Program-made: the position numbers and the translations under genes
In this document: piece after piece, positions 12,361 to 24,612 of the stretch
Layout of the letters: the number at the start of each line of letters is the position of its first letter
Numbering within the stretch: position 1 is the first letter of the stretch
Notes under the pieces: model-generated
What the model was told of the DNA's origin: nothing
The model's database searches: none
What the model saw: the letters and a program-made list of their open reading frames with translations, nothing else
Assembly (NCBI GenBank): GCA_963575645.1
Contig: OY754466.1
Coordinates: forward strand, 16,718,001 to 16,782,000
DNA length: 64,000 nt
Origin: Xanthostigma xanthostigma
Taxonomy: Eukaryota; Arthropoda; Insecta; Raphidioptera; Raphidiidae
Direction of reading: 5' to 3'

Positions 12361-13695
12361 TACACAGAAAAAAATGGTTGATCAAGGAAATTTTCTCAGT
12401 ATTTTTAATATAACGTACATTTGTAAAAAAATAACTTTAAAATGTTTATCAGACTTTCCTTAATTTGATATGCTGATAACTATCGATTTTTAATACAATT
12501 CTTAGGACTAAAAATTGTGAAATTTTGAAGCAACAAGACAGATTTTTAGTATACTAATGATAATATATTGATAGTAGATTTCTGTTACACCTTGTATATT
12601 CGAATGTATAATATATGCGTATATGATTACATAATGTGTTCTGAAATTTGTCTGGAAAATAAAGGCTCATCTCCATCAAAGGTCAATGGTAATTTGCTCA
12701 GGGTCAACTTAGAAGTTCACATTTTAAAATATTTATAAAAAACGGTTGATATAAAAAAGGCAAGAAGAATTTCAACTCACATGGAACGAAAACATGCCGA
12801 TCCATAAGTTTTGGATGATTAATTTTTTTTTCTAAAATGAATGATTTGAGAATAGACAAGTGCTTAGCAATAATGGCACTGTCATTATTAGAAGCCAGCA
12901 GTCCTCAAGCTCTAATCTGAACTGAAAACTAATAAAAATATCAATTTGATTTACAATTAGTAGCGTAACTATACCGTTTGAGGCCCGTAACAAATTTTAC
13001 TAAATGTTGTAATAATAATTATTGGGATCCTCCTATGCTCACGACTCTCTCGGATCGAAGACCCGTAGCATTTTGCCCGTCCTGCCACCCTATTGTTACG
13101 CCATTGTTTCCAATTTATATTATTAAATTAAAAATAGAACAAGTTGAAAATATGAATACTTACTAGGCCGATAGATAATCCTGACAGAAGTGAAAAATAT
13201 TAGTATATATAAAAATCGTTTAATCCTTTCACCGGACCTTTTCCTTTTCCTTTTAATCCTTTCACCGGACTTTTATATGCTAATCAACTTTTTAGATTAC
13301 GATATTAAATAAGCTTAAATTATTCACGAAGTATAAAATGGATATTTTCTTGATATCCAGCAAGCTTTGGTTACATGTTTAGTTTGTTTTGGTAATTATA
13401 ATAATAATATATTATTATTATAGTTATAATTATGTATATAATTAAATAAATACCGTTAGCTCACACGTACTGATTAGTATAGCATTTAATTTATAAGTTA
13501 GCTTCAGTTCAGAACTAAATTTTTCCTATCTGACGTGATTCTAGATATTTTTTTACACAAATAAACTTTCTTACTCGCGTGCGTTTTTCTGTGTTCGCTA
13601 AGAGCACGAGAACTCCTAAACGAATTTAAATGCGGTTTTTACCATTGAGGCTTTCCAAGTCAAACGATTTAATTATTATTATGTGCTGAGAGCTA

Positions 13696-13842
13696 ATTTG
13701 ATCAGAATAAAATAAAATCGTGGGCATAATTTAGTAATATGGCTGCAGAAGGCAGTCGAAAGATAGATATAATTTCCAATCTCAAACAAATTAAATATTT
13801 CTACTTAATGCGCTCCATGATTTTATTTTAGTCTGATCAAAG
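13696..13842. mobile_element. MITE with AAAATAAAATCGTG inverted repeats, copy 1
   Basis: TTTGATCAGAATAAAATAAA at the left is mirrored by TTTATTTTAGTCTGATCAAAG at the right. Internal GGCAGTCGAAAGATAGATAT and TTTCCAATCTCAAACAAA are shared with copy 2 at 29.14 kb. Confidence 0.75.
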
Positions 13843-13955
13843 TCCCAGATAGTGAATCGTAATTAATTTCAATCTTTCAGTGCATAATAACAATTAACTT
13901 AATTAACTTAAAAACGTTTTTTACTTATTTTATTTTAAGTTTTTTGTGTGCTTCA

Positions 13956-14350
13956 CAGAAGCGTAGCGTGCCTTGGCGGGGTCCCGTATAAAAATTTGTT
14001 TGGGGGCCCTTAGGAAAGGTAAAGATTTCTCACGAAATAAAAAAAAATGTTTGCATAAAAAAAAAGAAATATTTATTCATCATAATTATATATCTGTCAC
14101 TTTTCCAAAATTTTTACAAACAATTCAGATTAAATATACACTCTCCTTGCCTTTTTTTCGGCAAACTGATTTATTAAATCATTTATAGCTGATGATAACC
14201 TTAGTTTTTCTAAAGTTTCTGCCTCTATGAACAATAGTGACAAAAATTTGGGAAGTTTTTATTAATTTTTGCTTACGCACGTTGGAGGCCCCCGTGACCC
14301 AGGGGCCCCATATAATTGATACGGCAGATACGGCGGTAGCTACGCCCCTG
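13956..14350. mobile_element. hAT-type non-autonomous element with perfect 8-bp target duplication
   Basis: The element begins CAGAAGCGTAGC and ends GCTACGCCCCTG; the ends are imperfect inverted repeats with CAG/CTG tips as in hAT transposons. It is flanked on both sides by the identical octamer GTGCTTCA (13948-13955 and 14351-14358). It is 395 bp with no transposase. It interrupts a dispersed repeat whose uninterrupted relative lies at 29.14-29.65 kb. Confidence 0.88.
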
Positions 14351-14529
14351 GTGCTTCAATAAAAGTACACGACAGCCGGACCGGTCAGTGCTGTTTACTA
14401 TAAAATATATTGTATTGTCATCTGAACTACATACTACGTGTGCTATATTTCATTATAATCAATTCACGGGAATTACAAGATTAGAAAGATACAAATAAAT
14501 CTACGGAACGTAAAGTTAAATAAAACCGC

Positions 14530-15140
14530 TTAAAACCAACGGACGATGTCCTTAAAATCTATACTGATATATTATAAAGCTGAAGAGTTTGTTTGTTTGT
14601 TTGTTTGAACGCGTTAATCTCAGGAACTACTGGTTTTAATTGAAGACACTTTTTTTTGTTGGATAGTCCATTTTTAGAGGAAGGCTATACATCACGTTAC
14701 GACCAATACGAGCGGAGCATCAATGAAAAATGTTGCAAAATGTTACTTAAAATTTGTCTGTTCGACAAAAGCTTTTGAACAGTAACTCCGATCACCATGA
14801 AATTTGGACACAACATTCATCTCGGTAAACTAAGATGAATGTACATACTCATGTCCCTTCCCCCGCATTGGTTCTTTTGCACCCGGGTGAAACCGGACGG
14901 GACCGCCAGTGTATAATATTTTAAAACGATCAGCGGCATAAGAATAGCGTTCGGAACCGGGGCAGCTTTCCGGAATGGAAAGTTCGCGTTGTTGTATGTC
15001 AGGCTAAGTTGCCAAATCGTTGTCGCCACGCCATCTCCGACCTTCACAAGTTTATGATAAAACACATTCTTGGTCGACAAAAAAACAGAAAATAAAGTAA
15101 TTAATTGTTTGCTCGCACGCAACAAGGACAACGACTACCA
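14530..15140 (-). repeat. Long dispersed repeat copy
   Basis: Includes GAACGCGTTAATCTCAGGAA, GAGGAAGGCTATACATCACG, the segment shared with 3.06-3.25 kb, and a more GC-rich part (14930-15060). A minus-strand frame of 104 codons (14817-15131) runs through it but has no recognisable domain and is taken as repeat sequence. Confidence 0.55.
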
Positions 15141-15689
15141 CTGAAATAATATAAACTCTGCATTGTTTTTAATTAAACTAAAACATTTTTTTATTTTTAG
15201 AGATAGTCGGCAGATTATTCTAATTTATATTTTTTTCAATGGAATCACTTCGGTGTCCGTCCGTCCGTCTATTTCTCTGAAACTATTTGACGTAGAAATT
15301 TGAAAATAAAAAGTTCAATTTTGATTCTGAGAATTAATATCAAGCGGTAAATTGAAAAATTGATTAAAACATTTTTTTTCAACGGCATTGTGTAGGGTTT
15401 CAAATAAAAGCTTATTGAAGCTTATAACAATAATATACGTTTTGTTTTTTTTTATTTTTTTTTTGGAAAAAAACCTTTAAAAACTGCTGTCCCCTACTCT
15501 TACCTGCATTAAAAGCAACACTCAGAAATATCTTTAAAAAATCATGAACGTTGAGAATTAGGTGTAAATTTAACGAAAATCGGGATAGAAAAATTCTAGC
15601 ATAATTAGCTGCCATAAATAATTTAATTGATACTATATTTCAAATTAATGAATAAACACTCAAACTAGTATACAGTAATATCAAGCGAA

Positions 15690-15775
15690 ATCTACGAGGT
15701 ATAGGTATCTTTGCGGTAGGTCTCTTAGACTCAAAATTGCAGGGTTGAGGGTTCGACTCCCATATATGTTAGGCA
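15690..15775 (+). repeat. tRNA-like (SINE-type) sequence
   Basis: GGGTTCGACTCCC at about 15748 is a good B box. Upstream GTAGGTCTCTTAGACTC resembles a decayed A box and anticodon arm. No acceptor stem closes, and a long T-rich tract follows, as at the tail of a SINE. Confidence 0.45.
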
Positions 15776-16328
15776 AAATGTATTTTTGTTTGTTTTTTTA
15801 TTTGTTGTTTTTTTTTATTTATTTATTATTTAATGTAATAAATATTGTTCGTTCAGACAGGTCAATAAGTAGACGCAATAAGAGGATTTGGACAATGTAG
15901 AATGAGTCCAGAAGATTATATAAATATCACCCAGCTCACGGACTGCACAAGCTAGTGCAAGGAACGAGCATACTGGACTGAGTGATATAAGAGATTGGGA
16001 GATAGCACAATAAGCCAAGAGGCTGCAGTGTTCCCGGTGACAAGTCGAAACCCGTTAATAAAAAAAATATAATGTTTAGTAAAAAATTTGAAGCCTCAAA
16101 AAAGAACAAAAAAATGTATGAGAATTAAAAAATTCTTGTGCGATCAGTTGTTATAAATAATTTCATTGTTTATTTCTTTATAACTTCATAACTAAAATTT
16201 GGCACAGAACACTAATTGTGCAAGTATAGCTTCAATTGACTGATTTTTTTTAAAAATCACTTTAAACTATCCTGTATAGTTAAAGTAATTTTTAAAAAAT
16301 CGGTTAATTGAAGTATTTTTAGTTGATT

Positions 16329-16774
16329 CTTTTTTTAACAGCGTGCAAAAATCAAATAGACGATCAAATATTTCAAGTAACTTTTTTATCAAAACTAAAA
16401 AAGAAAGAGAAACAGGTTTTCAAAGTTTAATTAAATGTGGAGGTCGGTCCTGGCGTTATATTATGTCACTATGGAAATATGTTATGTCATTATCAAGTAA
16501 TCAAAGAAATTATTCGACGTTGTCCCCATTTTGTTGGACACAAAGATGCGTGCGTCGTAGCCATGCTTGTAGTAGCAATAAGGGCCTTCTGCGGATTATT
16601 TGGGATGCATTTCTTCGCGTGTGTTAACCGGGCTTTTGAATTAATTAAATAAAATTTAAAAAATTTCATTTAACTTTGAACGCCTATTTCTCTATTATTT
16701 TAGTGTTTTGATAAAAATGTAACTTAAATTACATATTTGTTCGTCTATTTGATTTCTACTCGCTGTTAAAAAAG
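16329..16774. mobile_element. Terminal-repeat element of about 446 bp
   Basis: Left CTTTTTTTAACAGCG, then AATCAAATAGACGA, is mirrored at the right (TCGTCTATTTGATTT and CGCTGTTAAAAAAG). The imperfect inverted repeats span about 75 bases each. The core is richer in G+C and has two overlapping frames of 94 and 71 codons (16343-16627 and 16437-16652), neither recognised. A deleted DNA transposon is the simplest reading. Confidence 0.65.
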
Positions 16775-17458
16775 AAGAAACGACTTAACGATAGTATCAC
16801 CCATAACTTTTTCTCAAATTTATTTAGCTCTCTCACAGCTAAAATATATTTAAAAAAATAAATAATAATTGCATTTTTAGTAGATATTTTATTTGATTAA
16901 GGTGACCAACTGGGTTATCTGGGTTCATATTGTTCACATTGTTATTATTTTTAAATGTGTAACGAATTTAAAGTCTAATAATTATTAATCTAGGAAATTT
17001 AATATTTCAGTTTGCATTATCTTTTCTTCTTCTAAAACGTCTGTTGGTAGACCTGTTTTATACACGTTATGTTTTCAAGGTTACGTACAAAATAATACGG
17101 TATCCAAACTGCTGACGCTAACAACCCACTTCAATAGATGGAACTATTGGAACGGCTGGTCAACGAAGAAAACGCGTCGCTAAGCAAGATTTTTATATTC
17201 ATGCGGCATGTGATTTTCACAGTGTCGTACAGTTTTACATAAAGACGCTTGAGAATAACCGAGCGCATAGTTATTCCGTTATTTATATGGCGTCTCGATG
17301 GCTCGTGCGTTTCAAACCCCCATGTCAAGTCTGAAAACTGAATAGAACAGATTTTTATTGTCAATTACAAATTTCATCTGACATGTCAGTACATGTAAGT
17401 TAAAATTTAAAGCTAGTCAATTCTTTGATAGAATAGAATCCATTTCAAAGAAGTAATT

Positions 17459-17740
17459 TTACCATTCCAACCCACAAGTGGGGAATGGTACTAGTTTAAG
17501 TCAAAAATCACTTTTCAAAAATTTTACAATTTCCGTTTTGAGTTCCCCCGAATCCAAAAACATATTTATGAAAAAACTCTGTGCGTCTGTTAGTCTGTTT
17601 GTCTGTTAGTCTGTGAACACGATACGGGTCAAACGGATGAGCGGATTGAAACGTAAATTTTGGGAGGGAGTTAAATATACAAATATGAAGAGCCCTATTG
17701 TTTTTGGGGAAAATCGGGGCATTGCATTTTGCTTAAAATT
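17459..17740 (+). repeat. Same dispersed repeat, copy 2
   Basis: CCACAAGTGGGGAATGGTAC, GTCAAACGGATGAGCGGATT and GAAGAGCCCTATTGTTTTTG match copy 1 in reverse. A short internal CTGTTAGTCTGTTTGTCTGT tandem is present. Confidence 0.8.
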
Positions 17741-17873
17741 AAAGGGCCTGAAAATATAGCCGAGGGTGTAGCGATGGCGTTGCGTATGGCTTCTCTATTA
17801 CAAGCCCCCAGTACCCACGTTCTAATCCGAGAACTGATAAGAGCTACCATTGCATTTTGGATGCATCGTTAAT

Positions 17874-17932
17874 AGTATATTGTGCAACTAGTGCGATAAT
17901 GCCGCACGAGTTGCACATACTATTTTTTATTA
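17874..17932. repeat. Hairpin related to the 9.06-kb MITE
   Basis: AGTATATTGTGCAACTAGTGC pairs with GCACGAGTTGCACATACTAT. Part of a repeat-dense block that continues to about 18.24 kb. Confidence 0.65.
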
Positions 17933-18025
17933 CGAATAAATTAAAATTCCCAGAACAAATGTTCAATTTTAAAATACACATTTTCTTCATACCTCGATCG
18001 AAAGTACGTACTTTCGTCCCTTATA

Positions 18026-18170
18026 GCAGGGACGAAAGTTTGACATTTACTCCCTGTTATTATAAATATTAAATGACAGCGGTAACCCTAGTTACGAGTA
18101 TAAATACGCATGAGAATTTTTTTCCTCCCGCCGTTCTCACTGGGAGTAAATGTCAATCTTTCGTCCCTGC
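18026..18170. repeat. Inverted repeat pair of 29 bases
   Basis: GCAGGGACGAAAGTTTGACA with ATTTACTCCC (18026-18054) is the reverse complement, with few changes, of 18142-18170. It is probably part of a larger short element with GGGCCGAAA / TTTCGGCCC downstream (18190-18225). Confidence 0.65.
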
Positions 18171-19024
18171 CGAGGGCATCATGACGCGCAGGGCCGAAAA
18201 TTCAACTTTCGGCCCTTGTGATGTAATATACTACTATTTTTGCTGTCACATTAAGTATTGGTAACTATGGTAACTCTGAATTTGCGTGCGGCAAACAATA
18301 ATTTCAGTGTGACAAATAAAGTTTGCGCACGCAAATGAAAATAGCCACTTTTCAACCGTAACAGCATGCGCAAAGATACCACTTTTCCCGCATGAGTAAC
18401 AAAAAAAATATTACGCATTGAAGATATGATTTGGCACGAGGCCCAAATAATCCTAGGTAATTTCAATTAAATAAATCTGAAATCGTCAAAGGGGGCTTGG
18501 ACTTATGTCTTAGTAGTTAGCGGGACTATAAAATATATACTTTGAGATCATTTATTTATAAACACAGTTCAAATGAAAAAAAAAATTATTCGTTTAATTT
18601 TAAAAGCTCGAATCGTCTGAGCTCAGTCATTTATATGAGTGCAAGGATCCTATTTTATAGTTGCTATAAGTTAAAAACTTTCCACTAATGAGTTAGGTTG
18701 TCGATCGTCTACAATCTACAGTAAAACTTTCGGCTGTAAATAGAAGTTCAAGAACAATATTATTATTTTTTTCGTCGCTCATGAAAACTATCAAATCTAT
18801 AAAGATAGCATGGGCCGTTTTGATAATCGAAGTGATCGTGTCGTAAGTTACTTTTTTGTTTAAATTACTTTTTTTGTTTTTGTTGAATCATTTGTCCTTG
18901 GAAATTGACTTTCTGTACTATTATACTGAATTGTACTGTGGTTAATTTAAACTGTTACTTCAATGAAGTTCCAGAAACATTACATGACAGAGGGCTTCAC
19001 AACGACATTAGACTGTTCCTTCAT

Positions 19025-19325
19025 GTATAAAAATATAGTTTAAAAAAAACTAAAAAACACGCTTTATATCGAACTAAAATGTAAAAATTTTTTTTTTTAA
19101 ATAAGCTTAAAACAATAATGAATAAAAAATACTATTTAGTATTATTGTGAAAAAATCGTGGGGCGCTTTGTACCACATTTTCGTACATCGAGCGCCCCAC
19201 GCTTTTTTTACAATTATACCAGTATTTTTATTCATTATTGTTTTAAGCTTATTTAAAAAAAATATTTTTTACTTTTTAGTTCGATATAAAGCGTGTTTTT
19301 TAGTTTTTTTTAAACTATATTTATT
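19025..19325. mobile_element. 300-bp palindromic MITE
   Basis: Arms beginning AATATAGTTTAAAAAAAACT and including AAGCTTAAAACAATAATG meet around a GC-rich centre, CGTGGGGCGC ... GCGCCCCACG. No coding capacity. Confidence 0.8.
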
Positions 19326-19386
19326 TTCCACTTTTTAGTTCGATTTATGGTCAAAAATTTGCCGAAAAATAAACAATTTTTTTTTC

Positions 19387-19485
19387 GGCGTGGACGGGAT
19401 TAGAACCCACTACCCGTGATTCCGAGAGTTGACGTCAGCGAAGACCCGTGCTTTAGACCGCACGGCTAAACACTGTAGTTACATT
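19387..19485 (-). repeat. tRNA-like (SINE-type) sequence
   Basis: Minus strand has TTTAGCCGTGCGGTCTAAAG, A box-like, and GGGTTCTAATCCCGTCC, a near B box. About 30 extra bases lie between them, so it cannot be a standard tRNA unless it contains an intron or long variable arm. Following DNA includes a run of TACA/CATA simple repeats. Confidence 0.5.
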
Positions 19486-20732
19486 GCTGGCATATTATAC
19501 TACTGTAATAAACCACTTGCTGTAGTCCAAACGAGTTTACAAACAAACATACATACTTACATACATACATACAAACTTACAAGTGAAACTAATATAAAGC
19601 GTGTAAAAACTGCAATTGATGATCACAATCGAAGATCATTGTTAAATCAAATGTTTCGACAATGCATTCTACAACCCAGCACTAATTTTTTCGTGAATTT
19701 ATTTCTGCGGAGGCCACTGGAAAAGCAATCTGTAATTGCGTGTAAAGTTACGACCTGCTAAATTTGTCCGGTAAATGAGATTACACTTAAGTTCCGGTGA
19801 AAAAAAGAGAAACGCTAGCACAGCTGGTCAACGGCTAGACAAGATACTCTCGTGTTTTTTATATAACATGCGAAGGAGGGCAACGAACTCGGACCTCCGC
19901 CTACAATGTCACGGTCCTTAGCGGCCTATACAAACTTTATCATCAAAAAAGACACATAAAAGACAAACAAACATAGCTATAATAAACAAATGGTCCTTGC
20001 TTCTTGTATATTATGCATCTATTTTTCTGTTTATGGAAGGGTCATTAACCTGTCTCGCATCTTTTCTGTATTTTTTACTTCCTTATTATAGTCGTATATG
20101 TGTGACAAAACTGTTGGATTTGCAAAAAATAATTTACTTCAAAGTTCGTGTCGGCAAAAAGTTAAAAGTATCATTAACGATGTTTAGACAGTCAACGCTC
20201 CTTTTAAAAGAGAATAAACAAATAAAGCAAATGCAATCTTAAGTTGAATGTTCGCATATTTCTTTACATTATTTTTCACCTTCTGTGAAAACAAATGTTC
20301 ATTTAATTTAATTCACAAATTATATAAGTGAATACAAAAATTCACTAATTATATAAGTGACCATTAAATGTCATCTGACATCAACAATTTTTTGATTACA
20401 GATTTTTTTAAATCTTTATTTATTCGTTACTTTCAATTGTATAATTAACTTTTATATTTTTACAAGGCAATTAAAAATTGAATACAAAATAAAGAATTAG
20501 AGAGTTTGCGTCAAAAAAACATAACCTTAATTCATTGTGAGTTATGATCCTATGTCATTGACTATAATTTAAAATCGGTAAAAAACAATAGAATACACGC
20601 AGTGCTTTACTCTGAATCCTTGAATATATAATTAAAATAATCTAATTAACTTACCTGATAAATTATATTACTTGTTTGTTTATTGGTTTGCTAAGAACCA
20701 TATACATTCTACATGATTAATAATAAGTATCT

Positions 20733-20980
20733 ATTCAAATAAATAAAATTATCGACCAATTTTTTTCAGACTATATATTGACAAAAATAATAAAATTATA
20801 ATTCAATATTTCAATAGAAAATAAGTAGATATACTAATTAATTTTTATATTTTTTAGATTATTTCTGAAGAAGATCCAAATCCGGATCGAAACGTCATCT
20901 ATGGAAATATTGAATTATAATTTTATTATTTTTGTCAATATATAATCTAAAATATTGATCGATAATTTTATTTATTTGAA
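20733..20980. repeat. Palindromic element with central hairpin motif
   Basis: Arms of about 80 bases (TTCAAATAAATAAAATTATC at the left, mirrored at 20971-20980) enclose CTGAAGA (20865-20871), a GATCC/GGATC hairpin and GAAACG (20889-20894). It is related to the half copy at the start of the window. Confidence 0.8.
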
Positions 20981-22210
20981 GAGTTCTATTCTGACAGTGA
21001 ATTTCACTTGAATTCACTACTCTGAAAGTGAATCAGAAGTCACTATTTCAAATAGTGATATTTTCACTATATCAGTTTTAGAGAGTAAATATACTCGTAT
21101 TAGTGAAGTTGTGAAAATCACTGATTATTAAGTGAATAGAGCTTCACTTACGCAATTAGTGAAAATGTCATTAATTCGTGTTTAGAGAGTAGAAAGGTTT
21201 TCTTTGCATACCTGGCGATGATGATTTTTATTTGTGACAAAAAAGTAAAAATTCTAGATTGATTATTTTTTCATATTTTAGAGAAAAATTGTGCTTAAAA
21301 GCGGATTCATTTTAATGAATAGAATAATAGATGTTGTAGATTATTGATGCTTTTAAAAATTGAAAAATTGAAAAAAGCGACAGTCATACAAGCGAACAAC
21401 AATTGATTTTTAAACAAAACGTTGCTCTCTTCGTTTCCTCAGACAAATGAAAATGTAAAGCTACAAGAAAAGCCTTCCATTGTAAATGAGATATTTTTGA
21501 TGGTACGCTTTTAAACAGAAATATAATACGATTGTTCTAAAAAGTTTTATGAAGTAATGAAACTTTTACAGTTAAAAATATTTCCTTCTGTGTCTGAAGA
21601 ACTGAAAGAAAGAAAACAAGTTGCTGACAACATGAGAAAATAACAGAAAATAATAAAATATTTAAAATGAACTTTGTTTCATCAATCTTGACCTTTAAGT
21701 AAAAATAAAATTGACGAGATTTTTTTAAAACAAGCATTCATAAAATTTACAAAACAATAATGTTTAATCTAGGTTCACAAAAGTATGCGTCGTAAACTCT
21801 ATGATAGTTTATTACAGCCTCAACCCACGCTTTTATAATTGTAGACTCGAGTCGATGAATCTCATATGATCACAGTTTTAAGAACATCTCAATTTTTAGT
21901 TGAATTCACGTTGCAAGTTCCATTTGAATTAAAAAAAATGGATTTTAAAGGTAAACGTTGTTATAGATGTAGTCCAGTCACTTTAAGGTTTCACCTGGGA
22001 ATAAACTGAATATTTGTAAAACCTTTAATTTGGCATTCTAAATGTTGTCTCAAAAGTCTCATACGGTCATGTGTGATATTCAAGGTCAAAGGTCGCGAAA
22101 ATCACTTTTTTGCAAATATCTCGCTTCCTTTGCCTCAAATCGTATTGTACTTGTTATAAAGGTTGTAGATATAATGCGGTAGATATAATATTGCAAAATG
22201 TATTTCGTTT

Positions 22211-22412
22211 GCGGCCCGGCGTCTGAACCAATAGTTTTAAGCAAATTCTGCCAGATTTGCTTCTGAACTAATAGCTGTGAGCGAATTATAATAGACGTCG
22301 CTACTTGGTACTAAAACAGTTTTTTTTTTGTTTGCTTCTGAACTAATATCTTTGAGTAAATTCTATCAGATGTCGTTACATGTTACTGAAACAGTTTTTT
22401 TTTTTGAGAAAA
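22211..22412 (+). repeat. Tandem repeat, unit about 75 bp
   Basis: TTTGCTTCTGAACTAATAGC ... CTAAAACAGTTTTTTTTTTG is repeated with changes at 22257, 22332 and partially at 22215. It is followed by a dispersed repeat (22440-22545, AAAATCGGTTCAGTGGTTTC). Confidence 0.6.
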
Positions 22413-23316
22413 TATCGTCATTTTGTACAAAATATTTAATAAAAATTATCCTATAGCGTAAGTTGCACTAAGCACACATTTACAAAATTTCATTAAAATC
22501 GGTTCAGTGGTTTCCGAGATTAGTGCGGTGACACGACAGTTTTATTTTCTATTCATCTTTTTAATACGAAAAAAACATAAGTAATAAAACCGATTGGAAA
22601 CACGTTCCTTCACCACAAACACCGGGACTTCCACCACATGTAAATTAACACAGGAAATCCTTCACAGTTCCATTATATTAGTATTCATAGGACTTCGCAT
22701 TTTATGACGAGGTGAATTACATTAATTTTCAAAATCTATATTCATTGTAAATCCAGAATGCGTTAAGCAACTAATTTACAAATCAACTAGATGAAAAATG
22801 AGTGTATTTTTTTATTTTCATTTTTATCACAGATACGACATAAAACACACATATAGTCAGTTTCCTGTGCGTCGAAGAGAACAAAAACACGTGAAAACTA
22901 ACAAAAACTGATATAAAACAAATACACCTACTCACATTTTATGACAAAGACTGTAGGTACTTTGTCCGTGCGAATATCAGCTGTATAACATTGAATTCTT
23001 TCCGTATAACGGAAAACCAATCTGTCTGAAATAGTTGAGCATCTGAAAACTTCCGACAAGTTTTATATTGATCAGTAAATTTATCAAGAAGCTGTGAAGA
23101 AACAATCCTATTGTAACTAAACATAGTATACGAAAGATTAAACGGATTGATGTTCTATAAAAGCTAGTTTACGTGATAATAAATACTAATATAAAGTAAG
23201 TTTATAGTATGGAATAGTCCGTAAAAATTCTTTTTGGTTTAAAATAAATAAAGGAAAGATTTTTTTAAACAAGCTTTTATTAGTTGTTAATAAAAAAAAT
23301 TAAGTTCAAACACTAA

Positions 23317-23564
23317 AAACCGACTACTGAAAAGTATGAAACAAGAAAATATTCTTATCTGAGGATAGCCGTGATCGCATACCACCTCATATATATGGTC
23401 ATATGGCACCCTCTAGAATCTAGATGTATAGCGTGATGCAATTTACCCTAAGGCTTATTATTGCTTACTATTGTTAAAATGTATTGTTTTGTTAAGGTAG
23501 GTGGCATACGACCAGGGCTATCCTCAGATGTTTTCTTGTTTCATACTTTTCAGTAGTCGGGTTT
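23317..23564. mobile_element. MITE of about 248 bp with 55-bp inverted repeats
   Basis: Left AACCGACTACTGAAAAGTAT, then GAAACAAGAAAA and CTGAGGATAGCC, is mirrored at the right end. No coding capacity. Confidence 0.8.
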
Positions 23565-23992
23565 GGGTTTTTTAACTTATTTTTTATTTGTTTCCAATTT
23601 GCTCACCTCTGGAACCAAAATAAAATGTAACCTATGTTACCCAGACCGTAATAACAAATCGATTGACACCTTATTTATCAAAATCGGATGAATAGTTTAG
23701 GCGCTACGGTGAAACATTCGTAAATACAAACATACATAGACTGCTAAACTCATAACCCTTTCTTTTGGCTGCGCCGCAGTCGGGTAAAAAGAACTAAAAA
23801 TTTAAAAATAATTTATTCCGATTAGAAATAATCCGATTTATACCTACTTATCACAGTCTAAAGTTTTTAAATAAAAGCGTGTTACAACACAAAAAATCTT
23901 CTCAACTCATATAATTACGTTAATACGTCTTATTTGGTAGCCTAACGTAGGCAATATCATTTTTTATGTTCGCGTTTTCGTTCGAGAAAAAA

Positions 23993-24612
23993 AATTGGTT
24001 GTCTGTAAAGTCGGTTTACGGACGATAGTTTTACGTGATAACGTATTCTGTAATACATAACCTAAATTCTACATAATTATAATAATTCGAATCTATGATA
24101 TTGCATCTTTCGCTTCAAATTTAGGTTAATTTTATTTATTTAAATTACTCACCATATAATATAATTGTTTTTTTTAACTTTCTTTCTTTCGTATTTATTT
24201 TAAGTCTCAAAGATTAGCTGTCATAATATTTATAAAACAATTGTTTCACTGTTTATAATATAAAATTCCAAAACCTACTTACAATATTTAAGTATTTTCA
24301 TACGTCAAAAAATTGATTTTTATAATGATAAAATTTGTAAGAAAACGATTTTTTCGAGAGATGTGACCTAGCTAAAACGATTTTTTGCCCCCCAAAATCC
24401 CTTTTCAGTAAATTTCTTCCAAATCGTTAGGGCCGTTTTCGAGAAAAGCACGCACAGGGTCAGGCGGAACGTTACGCGTTACGCGTTACGAACGTTAGGA
24501 ACGTTAGGAACGTTACGTTAGGAACGTTACACTTTTTCGTGCATGCAGCCGGTATTTTATCAATTTATAAGATTGGTGATTCATCAATTTATAAGACGTT
24601 ATCACGTCAAAA
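23993..24612 (+). repeat. Dispersed repeat with minisatellite tail, copy 1
   Basis: Starts TTGGTTGTCTGTAAAGTCGG, runs through GATAGTTTTACGTGATAACG, GATTTTTTGCCCCCCAAAAT and GCACGCACAGGGTCAGGCGG, then a GTTACGCGTTACG/AACGTTAGG minisatellite (24466-24531), and ends ATAAGACGTTATCACGTCAA. The near-terminal TTTTACGTGATAACGT and ACGTTATCACGTCAAAA form an inverted pair. Confidence 0.75.

Noticed and set aside
14817-15131. 104-codon minus-strand frame
   Set aside because: It runs through a dispersed repeat that also occurs at 3.1 kb, and has no recognisable domain.
19387-19485. Functional tRNA gene
   Set aside because: A and B box-like words are present but spacing is too long and no acceptor stem closes; a SINE-type relic fits better. 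The same reasoning applies to 2828, 15690, 26822 and 27596.
24466-24531. Interstitial telomeric repeat (TTAGG)
   Set aside because: GTTAGG words occur only as part of AACGTTAGG minisatellite units with GTTACG variants, not as uninterrupted TTAGG arrays.
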